Shown in pieces: positions 51,476-61,493 of a stretch of DNA of 64,000 bases; within the stretch, counting starts at the first letter, position 1, and the number at the start of each line of letters is the position of its first letter. Under the pieces are notes generated by a model. The model ran no database searches and was not told where the DNA came from. It was given only the letters and a program-made list of their open reading frames with translations. Position numbers and translations under genes: made by a program. Origin of the DNA: Lysobacter capsici (GTDB taxonomy: Bacteria; Pseudomonadota; Gammaproteobacteria; Xanthomonadales; Xanthomonadaceae); NCBI RefSeq assembly GCF_014779555.2, contig NZ_CP094357.1, forward strand, positions 5,828,001 to 5,892,000. Reading direction: 5' to 3'.

Positions 51476-53164
51476 TCATTCGGAATGCAGAATCACCGCG
51501 ACATCGCGGCCACTGTTCTGTGCCACGCTGATCGCGTTGCGCCCGGCCGAGGCCGCGCTGCGCAGCGCCACGCGGACCCGTTCGAACAACGCCGCCACCT
51601 GCTCGCCGCGCTGCGACATGGCCAGGCCGATGCTCACGCTCATGACGATTTCGTGGCTGTCGATGCGGAACGGGCGCTGCGCGAAGGTGTCGGCGATGCG
51701 TCGCGCGAGCAGTTCGCATTCGACCCGCTCGCATTCGCTGACGATGCCGAAGCAGTCGCCGTCGATGCGCGCGATGGTGTCGTCCGGACGCAGCACCCCG
51801 CGCATGCGCGCGAGCGCCTGCTGCAGCAGCGCGTCGCCGACCGCGCGGCCGTAGCGCGCGTTGACCTCGCCGAAGCCGTCCAGGTCGACCAGCAGCAGGC
51901 CGTAGGTATTGACGTTGAGGCTGCCTGGCGAGGACCAGGCCTCGAGCATCTGCTCGAGCACCTGGGCGTTGAGCGCGCCGGTCAGCGGGTCGCGTTCCAC
52001 CGACTGCCGCGCCAGCAGCAGGATGCGGTGGCGGTTGGCGGCGTGCTGGCTCAACGCCAGCGCGAGCACGGCCGATTCCAGCACCGCGGTCAGGGCCAGG
52101 CCGCGCTCGGCCCATTCGGCGTCCTGCAGGCCCAGGGTGTTGGCGGCGAGCGCGGCGGCGAACACCAGCATCGGGGTCCAGCCGAGCAGGTAATAACCGG
52201 CGTACGGCGCGCCCTTGCGCCAGGCCGCGACCGCGATCACCAGCATCAGCGGCACGCCGAGCAGCAACAGCGCGTTGCCGCCGATGTACCACCAATTGTA
52301 GGAATGTTCGCGCAGCACCAGCAGGACCAGCAGCCAGGCCATGTTGGCCCACTGGATGATGCGCAGCACCCAGGTGGTGCGCGGCATCAGCCGCGGCAGG
52401 TCGAGGAAGCGCAGGCTGAAGCCGATCTGGAAGATCGTGGCCAGGGTCGCCAGCGCCCAGCCGACCGCCGGTTCGCTGGCCAGGCTGGCCAGGCCCCACA
52501 TTTCCGAGGCGTCGCCGGACAACAGCAGCAGATAGGTCGCCATGCAGCCCAGGTAGGCGCCGTAGCCGAGGTAGACGAAGTCGCGGAACGCGACCCACAC
52601 CCCGACCATGGCCACCGCCATCAGCATCATCGCGGTGAACGCGGCGGCCATGAAGCGCGCGTCGCCGCGCTCCTGGCGGGCCAGTTCGGGAATGCTGGCG
52701 AAGGACAGGCGGATCTCGCTCATCGCCGCGCGGCCCTTGATCCGCAGATAGGCGACCGACGACGGCGGCCAGCCGTTGGGCAGGGCCAGCACCCAGCCGC
52801 GCCGCATCAGCGGCACGCCGCCGTGCTCGGCGTCCTCGACCTCGCGCGCGCCGGCGCCGGGCGGGTAATACAGCAGCGGCCCCATCGCACGCGGCCCGCG
52901 CAGGACCAGCAGCTGGCCGTCCTGGGCGCCGATCGAGCGTTGGCTGGTCAGGCGCAGCCAATACCCGGCGTCGCGCCGCGGCAGGCTGAAGCGGATCACG
53001 TCCTCGGGCCGTTCGGCGACCAGGCTGCGGATCACCGGCGCCCCGACCGGCGGCGCCTGCAGGTCGGTATCGGTCAGCAACACCTCGACCTTCAGCGATT
53101 GCGCCGCGGCCGGCAGACACAGGCAGGCCAACGCGATCAGCAGCGCCCACAGGCCAATACGCAT
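51476..53164 (-). CDS. 7TM membrane protein with degenerate GGDEF domain
   Basis: The 562-residue protein has a signal peptide (residues 1-21), an extracytoplasmic domain of about 150 residues resembling 7TMR-DISM sensory modules, and about seven membrane helices (residues 170-375). A C-terminal diguanylate-cyclase-like domain (about 395-555) has DPLTGALN and LVDLDGFGEVNARYGRAVGD in place. The signature loop, however, reads RIDGDCFGIV where active enzymes have R-x-G-G-(D/E)-E-F, so two key positions are changed. The enzyme is probably inactive or a c-di-GMP/GTP sensor rather than a synthase. Confidence 0.88.
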   Translation of the reverse strand: MRIGLWALLIALACLCLPAAAQSLKVEVLLTDTDLQAPPVGAPVIRSLVAERPEDVIRFSLPRRDAGYWLRLTSQRSIGAQDGQLLVLRGPRAMGPLLYYPPGAGAREVEDAEHGGVPLMRRGWVLALPNGWPPSSVAYLRIKGRAAMSEIRLSFASIPELARQERGDARFMAAAFTAMMLMAVAMVGVWVAFRDFVYLGYGAYLGCMATYLLLLSGDASEMWGLASLASEPAVGWALATLATIFQIGFSLRFLDLPRLMPRTTWVLRIIQWANMAWLLVLLVLREHSYNWWYIGGNALLLLGVPLMLVIAVAAWRKGAPYAGYYLLGWTPMLVFAAALAANTLGLQDAEWAERGLALTAVLESAVLALALSQHAANRHRILLLARQSVERDPLTGALNAQVLEQMLEAWSSPGSLNVNTYGLLLVDLDGFGEVNARYGRAVGDALLQQALARMRGVLRPDDTIARIDGDCFGIVSECERVECELLARRIADTFAQRPFRIDSHEIVMSVSIGLAMSQRGEQVAALFERVRVALRSAASAGRNAISVAQNSGRDVAVILHSE

Positions 53165-53367
53165 ACCCCGGTCCGCCCTCGTATCGGTGAGCGTCGCAGT
53201 CTAGCCCGAGTCGATCCAGCTTTGGGGTGGCCTGGGTGTGCCGAAGGCACGGTCGCCTTGGGCCGTGGCGTGGGGCAGACATCCACAGCTCGGGGCACGG
53301 TGCGGATGGGGTGGCGGTCGTCAGATCACCGCTGAATGTTGCTGTTTCTATTGCTGTTGCTGTCGCT

Positions 53368-53600
53368 GTTGCCGTTCCCCCCTTTGGAAAAGGGGGGCTG
53401 GGGGGGATTCGCTTTTCGATCCGGTCGCCACGCCAAACGCAAAAGCGAATCCCCCGCGCACCGATCACTTCCGCGCAACCAACCCGCACTGGCGCTCGCC
53501 CTCTTTTACAAAGTGGGCGCCAACTTTCGCGCGCGACATCGGCAGGGTGCCGGCCTTGCATCGATCGACCCTGCATGCATCGCCATCCGAAACCCTAGGC
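53368..53600. repeat. 233-base direct repeat, copy 1
   Basis: The unit contains CCCCCCTTTGGAAAAGGGGG, the inverted pair GGATTCGCTTTT/AAAAGCGAATCC around 53405-53453, and the half palindrome CCCTCTTTTACAAAGTGGGC near 53500. Copy 2 follows directly with the same order and a 233-base offset. Confidence 0.9.
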
Positions 53601-53835
53601 TTTTGCTGTTCCCCTCTTTGGAAAAGGGGGGCTGGGGGGATTCGCTTTTCGATCCGGTCGCCACGCCAAACGCAAAAGCGAATCCCCCGCGCACCGATCA
53701 CTTCCGCGCGACCAACCTGCATCGGCGCTCGCCCCCTTTTACAAAGTGGGCACCGACTTTCGCGCGCTACATCGGCAAGGTGTGGAACCTGCATCCATCG
53801 ACACCACATCCATCACCATCGGAAGTCAGCCGCGC
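53601..53835. repeat. 233-base direct repeat, copy 2
   Basis: It keeps the two palindromes and the inverted GGATTCGCTTTT/AAAAGCGAATCC pair at the same spacing as copy 1, with scattered substitutions concentrated in the last 60 bases. The duplication therefore predates some mutation. Confidence 0.9.
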
Positions 53836-53866
53836 AAGCCAATAGCCCCGCAAGCATCAACCCGCC

Positions 53867-54859
53867 TCACCCACCCCGATCGCTGCGCAATTCCTTCACC
53901 CGACGCTCGTTGCCCGCCGCCGCGCGCGCGGCGACCACGCTGAAGGCCACGATGCCCAGCATCACCACGCAGGCGCCGACCAGGGCCCGCCCCTGCGGCC
54001 AGGCTTCGCCCAGCCACAGCGCGCCGATCACGGTGGCGAACAGGATCTCCGCGGCCTGCATGGCCTCGGCCGCGGCCAGCGCGGTGGGGTCGTTGCGCAC
54101 CATGCCGGTGGCCTGGAAGAACAACACGGTCGCGATCACGCCCGCGCTCAAGGCCACGCCCGCGGCCAGGCCGATCTGACCCATCGGCGGCGCCCCGGCC
54201 TCGACGCCGGCATACACCGCCAGCGCCCACCACAGCGGTTGGCTCGCCAGGGTCATGCCGAATACGCGCTGAGTCGCGTTGAGCTCGATCCCGGCCTGCT
54301 CCAGATGCAGCAACAACCCACGGTTGCCGAGCGGATAGGCGACCGCCGACACCGCCACGCAGATCAGCGCGATCCAGCCGGCGCGATCGAGCGTCCCGCC
54401 GCCATGACCGAACTGCAGCAGCAACACGCCGGCCACGATCACCGCGCCGATCAGCAACGCCGGCCACGGCACCTTCGCCCGTGCATCGCGATACAGCAAA
54501 GGCGCGCACAGCATGCCGGCGATCACGGTGAGCTGGAAGGTCGCGGCGATCAGCCACGACGGCCCGCTCGACGCGGCGTAACTCAGGCAGACATAGAACA
54601 GAACGAAACCGATCCCGCTCCACAGCAGCCACGGCCCGGGATGCGCGCGAATCGCCCGCCACACCGGACGCACGCCGCCAAGCAGCGGCATCACCAGCAA
54701 CAGCATCGGCAGCGTCAACAGATAACGCAGCGCCGCGGTCCAGGCCCAATGCCCGCCGTCGTTGGCGGCGGCGCGATTGAGCACGTAGGTGCAGGTGAAG
54801 AACAAGGCCGCGGCGAGCGCGATCAGCACCGCCCACAGCGCCCGACGGCGATCGCTCAC
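53867..54859 (-). CDS. DMT-superfamily multidrug-efflux-like transporter
   Basis: The 330-residue protein has ten predicted helices and matches the EamA/EmrE-like DMT exporters (PF13536 group). The first repeat is around WAVLIALAAALFFTCTYVLNRAA, and the second begins near AGWIALICVAVSAVAYPLGNRGLLL. It starts with GTG overlapping the bioC stop (GTGA), so it is the last gene of the biotin operon. Substrate is unknown; export of a drug or a biotin-pathway compound can only be guessed from the position. Confidence 0.85.
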   Translation of the reverse strand: MSDRRRALWAVLIALAAALFFTCTYVLNRAAANDGGHWAWTAALRYLLTLPMLLLVMPLLGGVRPVWRAIRAHPGPWLLWSGIGFVLFYVCLSYAASSGPSWLIAATFQLTVIAGMLCAPLLYRDARAKVPWPALLIGAVIVAGVLLLQFGHGGGTLDRAGWIALICVAVSAVAYPLGNRGLLLHLEQAGIELNATQRVFGMTLASQPLWWALAVYAGVEAGAPPMGQIGLAAGVALSAGVIATVLFFQATGMVRNDPTALAAAEAMQAAEILFATVIGALWLGEAWPQGRALVGACVVMLGIVAFSVVAARAAAGNERRVKELRSDRGG

Positions 54860-55767
54860 GAGCGCGGCCTGATCCGGATGCTCGACACCGGCACCTGCAC
54901 TTCATCGACTCCGCCCACGCGAATCGGCGTGCCCGGCTCGGGGCCCCAGGCGTGCGCGTAGATCACTTCCCAGGTCGCCGGCAGTTGGCCGTTGTCGCCG
55001 CGCAAGGCTTCGTACGCCTGCGCGGCGCGGGCGAAACGCTCGCGCCCGGTCAGCGCGCGCCGGCGCGTGCTCATCGCATTGGTCGCGCCGAGCGTGCGCA
55101 GCTCGCGCATCAGATGCCCCAGGTCGGGATGACCCAGAGTGAATTCGTCGCGATCGAGCACCGGATTCTTGAACCCCGCGGCGATCAGCGCATCGCCGAA
55201 CTGGGCGATCGACGGGAACAGGCTTACGTGCGGCGCGGCGTCCGCTTCGGCGAACGCACCACGCAATTCGTACAGCGTGTCCGGACCGAAGGTCGACACC
55301 AACAGCAAGCCGCCGGGCTTGAGCACACGGCGGAAACCGGCGAATACCGCCGGCAAATCCTCGACCCATTGCAGGCACAGATTCGAAAACAGCACATCGA
55401 CGCTGCCATCGCGCAACGGCAGCGCGCGCGCATCGGCGCAGACCGGATCGGGCCGGCGCGCACCGCCGAGCAGACGCGGACGCCAGCCGCCGTCGCCGAA
55501 ATGGCCGCGCGCTTCGCGCAGCATCGGCAGGGCGAGATCGAGCGCGATCACCTGCGCGCGCGGCCAGCGTTTCTGCATCGCCGCGCTCAGATGACCGGGG
55601 CCGCAGCCGATATCGACCACGACCTCGGGCGCGCGATCGTCGAGGTATTCCAGGGTTTCCGACAGGCGCGCGCCGACTTCGCGCTGCAACGCGGCGGCGC
55701 CGTCGTAGCCGTGCGCGGCGCGCGAGAACGAACGGCGAACCTGGCGGTGGTCGAACAAATCGGTCAT
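54856..55767 (-). CDS. bioC: Malonyl-[acyl-carrier-protein] O-methyltransferase BioC
   Basis: BioC methylates malonyl-ACP so that it can enter fatty-acid synthesis and become the pimeloyl moiety of biotin. The 303-residue protein starts with MTDLFDHRQVRRSFSRAAHGYD, the BioC opening, and has the SAM-binding loop VVVDIGCGPGHLSAAM. The following LDLALPMLREAR and LFSNLCLQWVEDLPAVF are class I methyltransferase motifs. It lies downstream of bioH on the same strand (83-base gap) and upstream of the DMT gene. Confidence 0.93.
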   Translation of the reverse strand: MTDLFDHRQVRRSFSRAAHGYDGAAALQREVGARLSETLEYLDDRAPEVVVDIGCGPGHLSAAMQKRWPRAQVIALDLALPMLREARGHFGDGGWRPRLLGGARRPDPVCADARALPLRDGSVDVLFSNLCLQWVEDLPAVFAGFRRVLKPGGLLLVSTFGPDTLYELRGAFAEADAAPHVSLFPSIAQFGDALIAAGFKNPVLDRDEFTLGHPDLGHLMRELRTLGATNAMSTRRRALTGRERFARAAQAYEALRGDNGQLPATWEVIYAHAWGPEPGTPIRVGGVDEVQVPVSSIRIRPRS

Positions 55768-55850
55768 GACGGTATCAACTGCACAATGCGGTAAACGGGT
55801 GGGCGGCGATGGAGCGGTCGGTTTGAGCGAGCGCCCAGCGCGCGCGAGGA

Positions 55851-56660
55851 TCAGGCCTGCGCGCTGCGCGCGGAGGCGACGGCGCCGGTGTCGTCGACGA
55901 AGCTTTCGATCAGCTGCGCGACCTGATCGGTCGCGCCGAGGAACGGCGCGTGACCGGCATGCGCGATCACTTCGCTGCGTCCGCCCGGCGCCAGCGCGGC
56001 CGCGGCCGGCATCGCGCCGGACGGCACCAGGCGATCGCGGCGGCCGGAAATCCACAGGCTCGGCACCTGCAACCGCGGCAGTTCCTCGCGCACGTCGAAT
56101 TCGTCCAGCAGCACGAGCCCTTCCTGCAAGGTCCGCGCGGCCGGCTCGCCGCGCGCGAAGGCCTGCTGTTTCAGGCTGCGCAATTCCTCCTGCGCGCTCG
56201 GCGAGCCCAGTGCTTCCAGCGCGAGAAAACCTTCCAGGGTGCCGCGGAAATCGCGATCGAGTGCTTGCCCGAAATTGCGGAACAGATCGGGCGAAACCCC
56301 GTGCGTCCAATCCTCGCCGACCACGAAGCGCGGCGAAGAGGCGATCAGGATCAGGCCGCGCACGTGCCGCGGATGGTCCAGGCCGGCGCGCAGCGCGACC
56401 TGGCCGCCGAGCGACCAGCCCAGCCAATACGCGTCGGGAATGCGCGCGACCAGATCGGCGGCGAGCGCGCGCGGGTCCAGCGGCGTGCCGTCGTCGCGCG
56501 CGTGGCCGTGGCCGGGCAGGTCGATCAGATGCACGGTGAACCGCGCGGCGAGGCGTTCGACCAGCGGCGCGAACAGGCCGCCGTGCATGGCCCAGCCGTG
56601 GATCAGGGCGATGGCCGGACGACCGCTGTCGGGAGGGGCGCCGGTGGTTTCGATGTACAT
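55851..56660 (-). CDS. bioH: Pimeloyl-[acyl-carrier-protein] methyl ester esterase BioH
   Basis: BioH removes the methyl group from pimeloyl-ACP methyl ester, ending the chain-elongation phase of biotin synthesis. The 269-residue protein has the oxyanion motif HGWAMHGGLF, the nucleophile elbow GWSLGGQ with Ser, the acid Asp in SGRRDRLVP, and the catalytic His in HAGHAPFL. The GWSLGG elbow is the BioH signature. The start at 56660 (MYIETTG) was chosen; the frame is open to 56795, but that segment has no family similarity and runs into a REP. Confidence 0.93.
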   Translation of the reverse strand: MYIETTGAPPDSGRPAIALIHGWAMHGGLFAPLVERLAARFTVHLIDLPGHGHARDDGTPLDPRALAADLVARIPDAYWLGWSLGGQVALRAGLDHPRHVRGLILIASSPRFVVGEDWTHGVSPDLFRNFGQALDRDFRGTLEGFLALEALGSPSAQEELRSLKQQAFARGEPAARTLQEGLVLLDEFDVREELPRLQVPSLWISGRRDRLVPSGAMPAAAALAPGGRSEVIAHAGHAPFLGATDQVAQLIESFVDDTGAVASARSAQA

Positions 56661-56790
56661 GGGGGAAAGAAAGTCCGTGTTGCTTTGCTTGCTGGATTGC
56701 CGGGCGCGGCGTTGGGTCGTGTCGCGCTCGCTTTGTTTTTGTTGTGGCGTTCGCTCAACTGCGAAGCCGCGGTCGCTGATATTTTTTGCC

Positions 56791-56873
56791 GTCATTCCCG
56801 CGAACGCGGGAATCCAGCGACTTTCTTGCCAGTTCGATTAAAGGCACTGGATTCCCGCGTTCGCGGGAATGAC
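56791..56873. repeat. REP pair, CCCGCGAACGCGGG variant
   Basis: Inverted arms GTCATTCCCGCGAACGCGGG (56791) and its complement (ending 56873) lie between the ACT gene and bioH, inside the biotin operon. The same variant occurs at 33139. Confidence 0.85.
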
Positions 56874-56939
56874 GGCCGGGAAAATTCGCAGCGATGAGGG
56901 ATTGAGAAACATGTCGTGTGTGAGTCGGCCTCCATCCAC

Positions 56940-57394
56940 TCAAACGCCACCCGCAGCGCCCTCACCCCGCAACCCATGCAACGCCCGCACCGCCTCCTCG
57001 CGCCGATCCACCGGCACCAGCAGATGATCGTGATGAAACCCGGCCAGCACATTGCAGGCGATGCCGCGCTCGGCCAGCGCCCGCGACACCGCGGCGGTCA
57101 GGCCCACCGCCTGCAGCGCCGAATGCACGCGCAAACTCAACCAGGCGGCGACGAAGTCGTAACCCAGGCCGCGCGCATCGGCATCCTCGCGGCGCAGCAC
57201 GCAGGTCAGTCCTTCGTCCTCGACCACGCTGGCGTGCGCGAGTTCGAGCGGCAGGCTCCGCGATCGCGCGGCGCTGACGAATACGTATTCGCCTTCGCGC
57301 ACATCGACCTGCAGGCTCGCCAGCATCGTCGCCAGATCGGTCTGCGGCCCGCCGCGCACTTGCGAATCGGAACCGGCGGACGCGGCGCCCTCGC

Positions 57395-57398
<4 letters not shown>
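56940..57398 (-). CDS. ACT-domain protein (COG3602/DUF2241)
   Basis: The 152-residue protein matches the tandem ACT-like family COG3602. The first unit runs around [27 protein letters not shown], and the second has [62 protein letters not shown] domains bind small metabolites and regulate enzymes or transcription. Its start overlaps the bioF stop (ATGA), so it is translated with the biotin genes, but a link to biotin metabolism is not established. Confidence 0.85.
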
Positions 57399-58627
<1,229 letters not shown>

Positions 58628-58658
58628 CGCGGGCTGCTCGTCGCGTTACTGCGCCGCT

Positions 58659-59699
58659 TCAGGCGGCGCAGGTGTGGGCGGGTACTTCGTCTTCCTCAAT
58701 ACTCGCATGGACGGTGCCCGCGGTCTCGACGATTTGCATCGGCCGCAGGCCCAGGCGGGCGAACAGGGCCATGTCGCGCTCGGTGTCCGGGTTGCCGGTG
58801 GTCAGCAGCTTTTCGCCGTAGAAGATCGAATTGGCGCCGGCCAGGAAGCACAGGGCCTGCAGTTCGTCGCTCATCGACTCGCGCCCGGCCGACAGGCGCA
58901 CCATCGACTTGGGCATCAACAGCCGCGCAACTGCGATGGTGCGCACAAATTCGAAGGGATCGAGCTCGGCGGTGCCGGCCAGCGGGGTGCCTTCGACCTG
59001 GACCAGCCGGTTGATCGGCACCGAATCGGGGTGCGCGGGCAGGTTGGCCAGGGTCTGCAGCAGGCCGGCGCGCTGGCCGCGCGACTCGCCCATGCCGACG
59101 ATGCCGCCGCAGCAGGTCTTCATGCCGACATCGCGCACGTGCTCGAGCGTGTCCAGGCGGTCCTGGAACTCGCGGGTGTGGATGATCTCGTTGTAGAAAT
59201 CCGGCGCGGTGTCGAGGTTGTGGTTGTAGTAGTCCAGCCCGGCCGCCTTGAGCGACTTGGCCTGATCGCCCGAGAGCATGCCCAGGGTGGCGCAGGTCTC
59301 CAGGCCCAGCGCCTTGACCTCGCGGATCATCGCCGCGACCTTCGGGATATCGCGGTCCTTCGGCGAGCGCCAGGCCGCGCCCATGCAGAAGCGCGAGGCG
59401 CCGGCGGCCTTGGCCTGCCTGGCTTTCTCCAGCACCGCCTCGGTGCTCATCAACTTGGTCGCATCGACGCCGGTGTGGTAGCGCGCGGCCTGCGGGCAGT
59501 AGCTGCAGTCTTCCGGGCAACCGCCGGTCTTGACCGACAGCAGGGTGCTGACCTGGACCTCGGCCGGATCGAAATTCTCCCGGTGCACGCTGGCGGCGCG
59601 GTGCAGCAACTCGGGGAAGGACAGATCGAACAGCGCGCGTACTTCGGCGCGGGACCAGTCGTGGCGGAGCACAGTCGGGGCTTGGGGCGGGGTTTGCAC
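58659..59699 (-). CDS. bioB: Biotin synthase BioB
   Basis: BioB is a radical-SAM enzyme that inserts sulfur into dethiobiotin. The radical-SAM cluster motif is [10 protein letters not shown] (C-x3-C-x2-C), preceded by [13 protein letters not shown]. The biotin-synthase block [13 protein letters not shown] and the C-terminal [14 protein letters not shown] complete the family pattern. The start was set at GTG 59699: it follows GGAG by nine bases and gives 346 residues, the usual length. The BirA operator and promoter at 59773-59828 lie upstream, which excludes the in-frame ATG at 59951. GTG 59714 and GTG 59672 are other possibilities. Confidence 0.95.
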   Translation of the reverse strand: MQTPPQAPTVLRHDWSRAEVRALFDLSFPELLHRAASVHRENFDPAEVQVSTLLSVKTGGCPEDCSYCPQAARYHTGVDATKLMSTEAVLEKARQAKAAGASRFCMGAAWRSPKDRDIPKVAAMIREVKALGLETCATLGMLSGDQAKSLKAAGLDYYNHNLDTAPDFYNEIIHTREFQDRLDTLEHVRDVGMKTCCGGIVGMGESRGQRAGLLQTLANLPAHPDSVPINRLVQVEGTPLAGTAELDPFEFVRTIAVARLLMPKSMVRLSAGRESMSDELQALCFLAGANSIFYGEKLLTTGNPDTERDMALFARLGLRPMQIVETAGTVHASIEEDEVPAHTCAA

Positions 59700-59772
59700 G
59701 GGGGCTGGCTCCACAGCGGGGACGTCACTGACGGCGGGCAAGGGGGAGACCGAGGCGCGCCTCGGAGCCGGC

Positions 59773-59801
59773 AGTCTGGGAAGACGGCGGGTTGCTGTCA
59801 A
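59773..59801 (-). promoter_or_regulatory. Candidate bioB promoter
   Basis: On the minus strand TTGACA (complement of 59796-59801) is followed by 17 bases and CAGACT (complement of 59773-59778). The -35 box lies inside the right arm of the BirA operator, so a bound BirA dimer would block RNA polymerase. The predicted start of transcription is near 59765. Confidence 0.6.
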
Positions 59802-59828
59802 CCGATTCGGGGTGAATCTGGTTGACAG
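59795..59828. promoter_or_regulatory. BirA biotin operator
   Basis: The inverted repeat CTGTCAACC-N16-GGTTGACAG is perfect, and it matches the BirA operator layout known from E. coli (TTGTAAACC-N16-GGTTTACAA) in arm length, spacing and the central AACC/GGTT cores. It is placed at the bioB promoter. This is the strongest regulatory signal in the window and indicates BirA-dependent repression by biotin. Confidence 0.85.
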
Positions 59829-59832
59829 GATT

Positions 59833-59852
59833 GGGCGGGGTGGATGGGTGGG
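59833..59852 (+). other. Possible G-quadruplex sequence
   Basis: GGGCGGGGTGGATGGGTGGG has four runs of three or more G within 20 bases, immediately next to the BirA operator. Further GGGT units follow to about 59900. Folding is plausible but untested. Confidence 0.3.
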
Positions 59853-60312
59853 TCCGAGGCGGTGGGTCCAAGGCGATGGGTCGGGCGGTGGGTCGGAGGA
59901 TTCGGGCGGTTTGATCGAAAGGCGGCGGAGCTTGGGCGCTTCGCCATGCACAGGTCGTGGCGCTGCCGGTTTCGGGGTGGCGGATTCGGCGGGCCCGCCA
60001 TGTCGTGTGGGAGCGGGCTACCGCGCCGGGGCTTTTGGTAAGACGGACTCGGCGGTTTGCCGGCTCGTCATACAGAGCGGCTGCGGCGCCTGGTGGGGCG
60101 ACAAAGAGGCCGCACCGTCATCCTGGCGTCTGCAAATCCGCGAAGGCCGCGGGACCTGTTTGAGTGAAACCCTCACTCCCGACGCATCGATACGAATGCG
60201 AGTCGCGGCCGGCCCGGTCGAGCGCCCATCGCCGACGATCGCGGCGTTTTCCGACATCGCCGCCAGAACCTCGCCGACACAGGCCGGCCGCCGGTGCGGC
60301 CATGCTGCGGAC
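59853..60312. other. Divergent region between the biotin operon and comF
   Basis: No gene is supported here. The left third has GGTGGGTC-like units at irregular 11-20 base spacing; the right part is ordinary GC-rich sequence leading into the comF start. No promoter for comF could be defined. Confidence 0.5.
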
Positions 60313-61443
60313 ATGATCCTCCACGCCCTGGCGGGCCGCGCCCGACGCTTCGACGAACTCTGGCGGCGGGCGGGCTGGTCGCTGTGGCCGCCGCGTTGCC
60401 TGGTCTGCGCCGAACCCGGGCGGGACGGCCGCGACCTGTGCGGCGCTTGCTGCGCGGCGTGGCCGCGGGCGGGATCGGCCTGTGTGCGATGCGCGATGCC
60501 GTTGCCGGTCGTAACGCTGGCGGACGATGGAGATTCGTCGCGGGCGGGAGCCGGCGTCGTCGGTTCGCGAATTGCAGCGATGGAGCCTGCAACCGAACGG
60601 GGCGATGACGCGGATCAGCCACGGCTTGCGCGTATGGCATCGGTCGGTGGCGACGGATCGCTGTCGGATCCTCGCGTCGATCCGCATGCCGGTGCCGGGT
60701 CCGACTGGTTCGCGCGCCACCCCGCTCCACTGTGCGGCGCCTGCCTGCGCAGGCCGCCGCCGCTGGATAGCGTCCGCGCCGCCTGTCTTTACCGCTCACC
60801 GGTCGATCGCCTGCTGCCGCGTTTCAAGTTCCATCGCGACCTGGCCGCCGGGCGACTGCTCGCCACGATGATGGGCGAGGCCTTCGCGCCGCTGCTCGAC
60901 GACATGGCATGGATATCGGACTGGCCCACGACCGCGACCCGCCGTATCGATGCTGATTCAGCCGCATCGACGGATGTCCCGCTGCCGCGACCCGACAGTG
61001 CGAACACCGCACTGCGGCGACCGAACGACGCCGGCATCGCCGCGCGAACGCGCGCCCGGGCCTTGGCGCTCGCGCACGATGGCACCGTCGCGCCCCCAGT
61101 GCTGGTCCCGATTCCGCTGCACCGCGGCCGCCTGCGCGAGCGCGGTTACGATCAGGCGCTGGAATTGGCGCGGCCGCTGGCGCGATGCCTCGACTTGCCG
61201 CTGCAGGCGCAGGCCCTGGTGCGCGTACGCGACACCAGCGCCCAATCCCGACTCGACGCTAGCCAGCGTCGGCGCAACCTGCGCGATGCGTTCGCCTGGA
61301 ACCGCGACATCGCGATGCCGGCGCATGTGGTGCTGATCGACGACGTCATGACCACCGGCGCGACCCTGCACTCGGCCGCGCGCGCCTTGCGCCGCGCGGG
61401 TGCGGTGCGGGTCGATGCATGGGTATGCGCGCGCGTGCTGTAA
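60313..61443 (+). CDS. ComF-family phosphoribosyltransferase-fold protein, enlarged
   Basis: ComF proteins are involved in DNA uptake and join a zinc-finger region to a phosphoribosyltransferase fold. The 376-residue product has cysteine pairs CLVC (29/32), CGAC (43/46), CVRC (57/60) and CGAC (141/144). The PRTase block is VLVPIPLHRGRLRERGYDQALELA, and the pyrophosphate-binding motif is VLIDDVMTTGATLHSA. Usual ComF proteins have about 230-250 residues; here two low-complexity insertions (about residues 61-138 and 203-255) account for the extra length. The frame and motifs are intact, so it may still be functional. Confidence 0.85.
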   Translation: MILHALAGRARRFDELWRRAGWSLWPPRCLVCAEPGRDGRDLCGACCAAWPRAGSACVRCAMPLPVVTLADDGDSSRAGAGVVGSRIAAMEPATERGDDADQPRLARMASVGGDGSLSDPRVDPHAGAGSDWFARHPAPLCGACLRRPPPLDSVRAACLYRSPVDRLLPRFKFHRDLAAGRLLATMMGEAFAPLLDDMAWISDWPTTATRRIDADSAASTDVPLPRPDSANTALRRPNDAGIAARTRARALALAHDGTVAPPVLVPIPLHRGRLRERGYDQALELARPLARCLDLPLQAQALVRVRDTSAQSRLDASQRRRNLRDAFAWNRDIAMPAHVVLIDDVMTTGATLHSAARALRRAGAVRVDAWVCARVL

Positions 61444-61493
61444 GCGGACGCCACCACGCACAGACCACCCACAACGCATTCCACACCCCAAAC

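Larger units (their letters stand above)
53165..53866. other. Repeat-filled intergenic region
   Basis: No gene is supported in these 702 bases. It contains a 233-base tandem duplication (53368-53600 and 53601-53835), each copy made of two palindromes of the CCCTTT-AAAGGG family. The left part, 53165-53367, has only GC-rich sequence and a (TGCTGT)-like stretch near 53340-53370. Confidence 0.8.

Noticed and set aside
53238-54179. Open frame of about 313 codons on the plus strand over the duplicated palindromes
   Set aside because: It repeats its own peptide because of the 233-base duplication and continues antisense to the DMT gene; no start signal or family.
59700-59951. bioB starting at ATG 59951 with an 84-residue extension
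   Set aside because: The extension would span the BirA operator and the -35 box, is Pro/Arg-rich without similarity to BioB, and the later GTG with GGAG gives the standard length.
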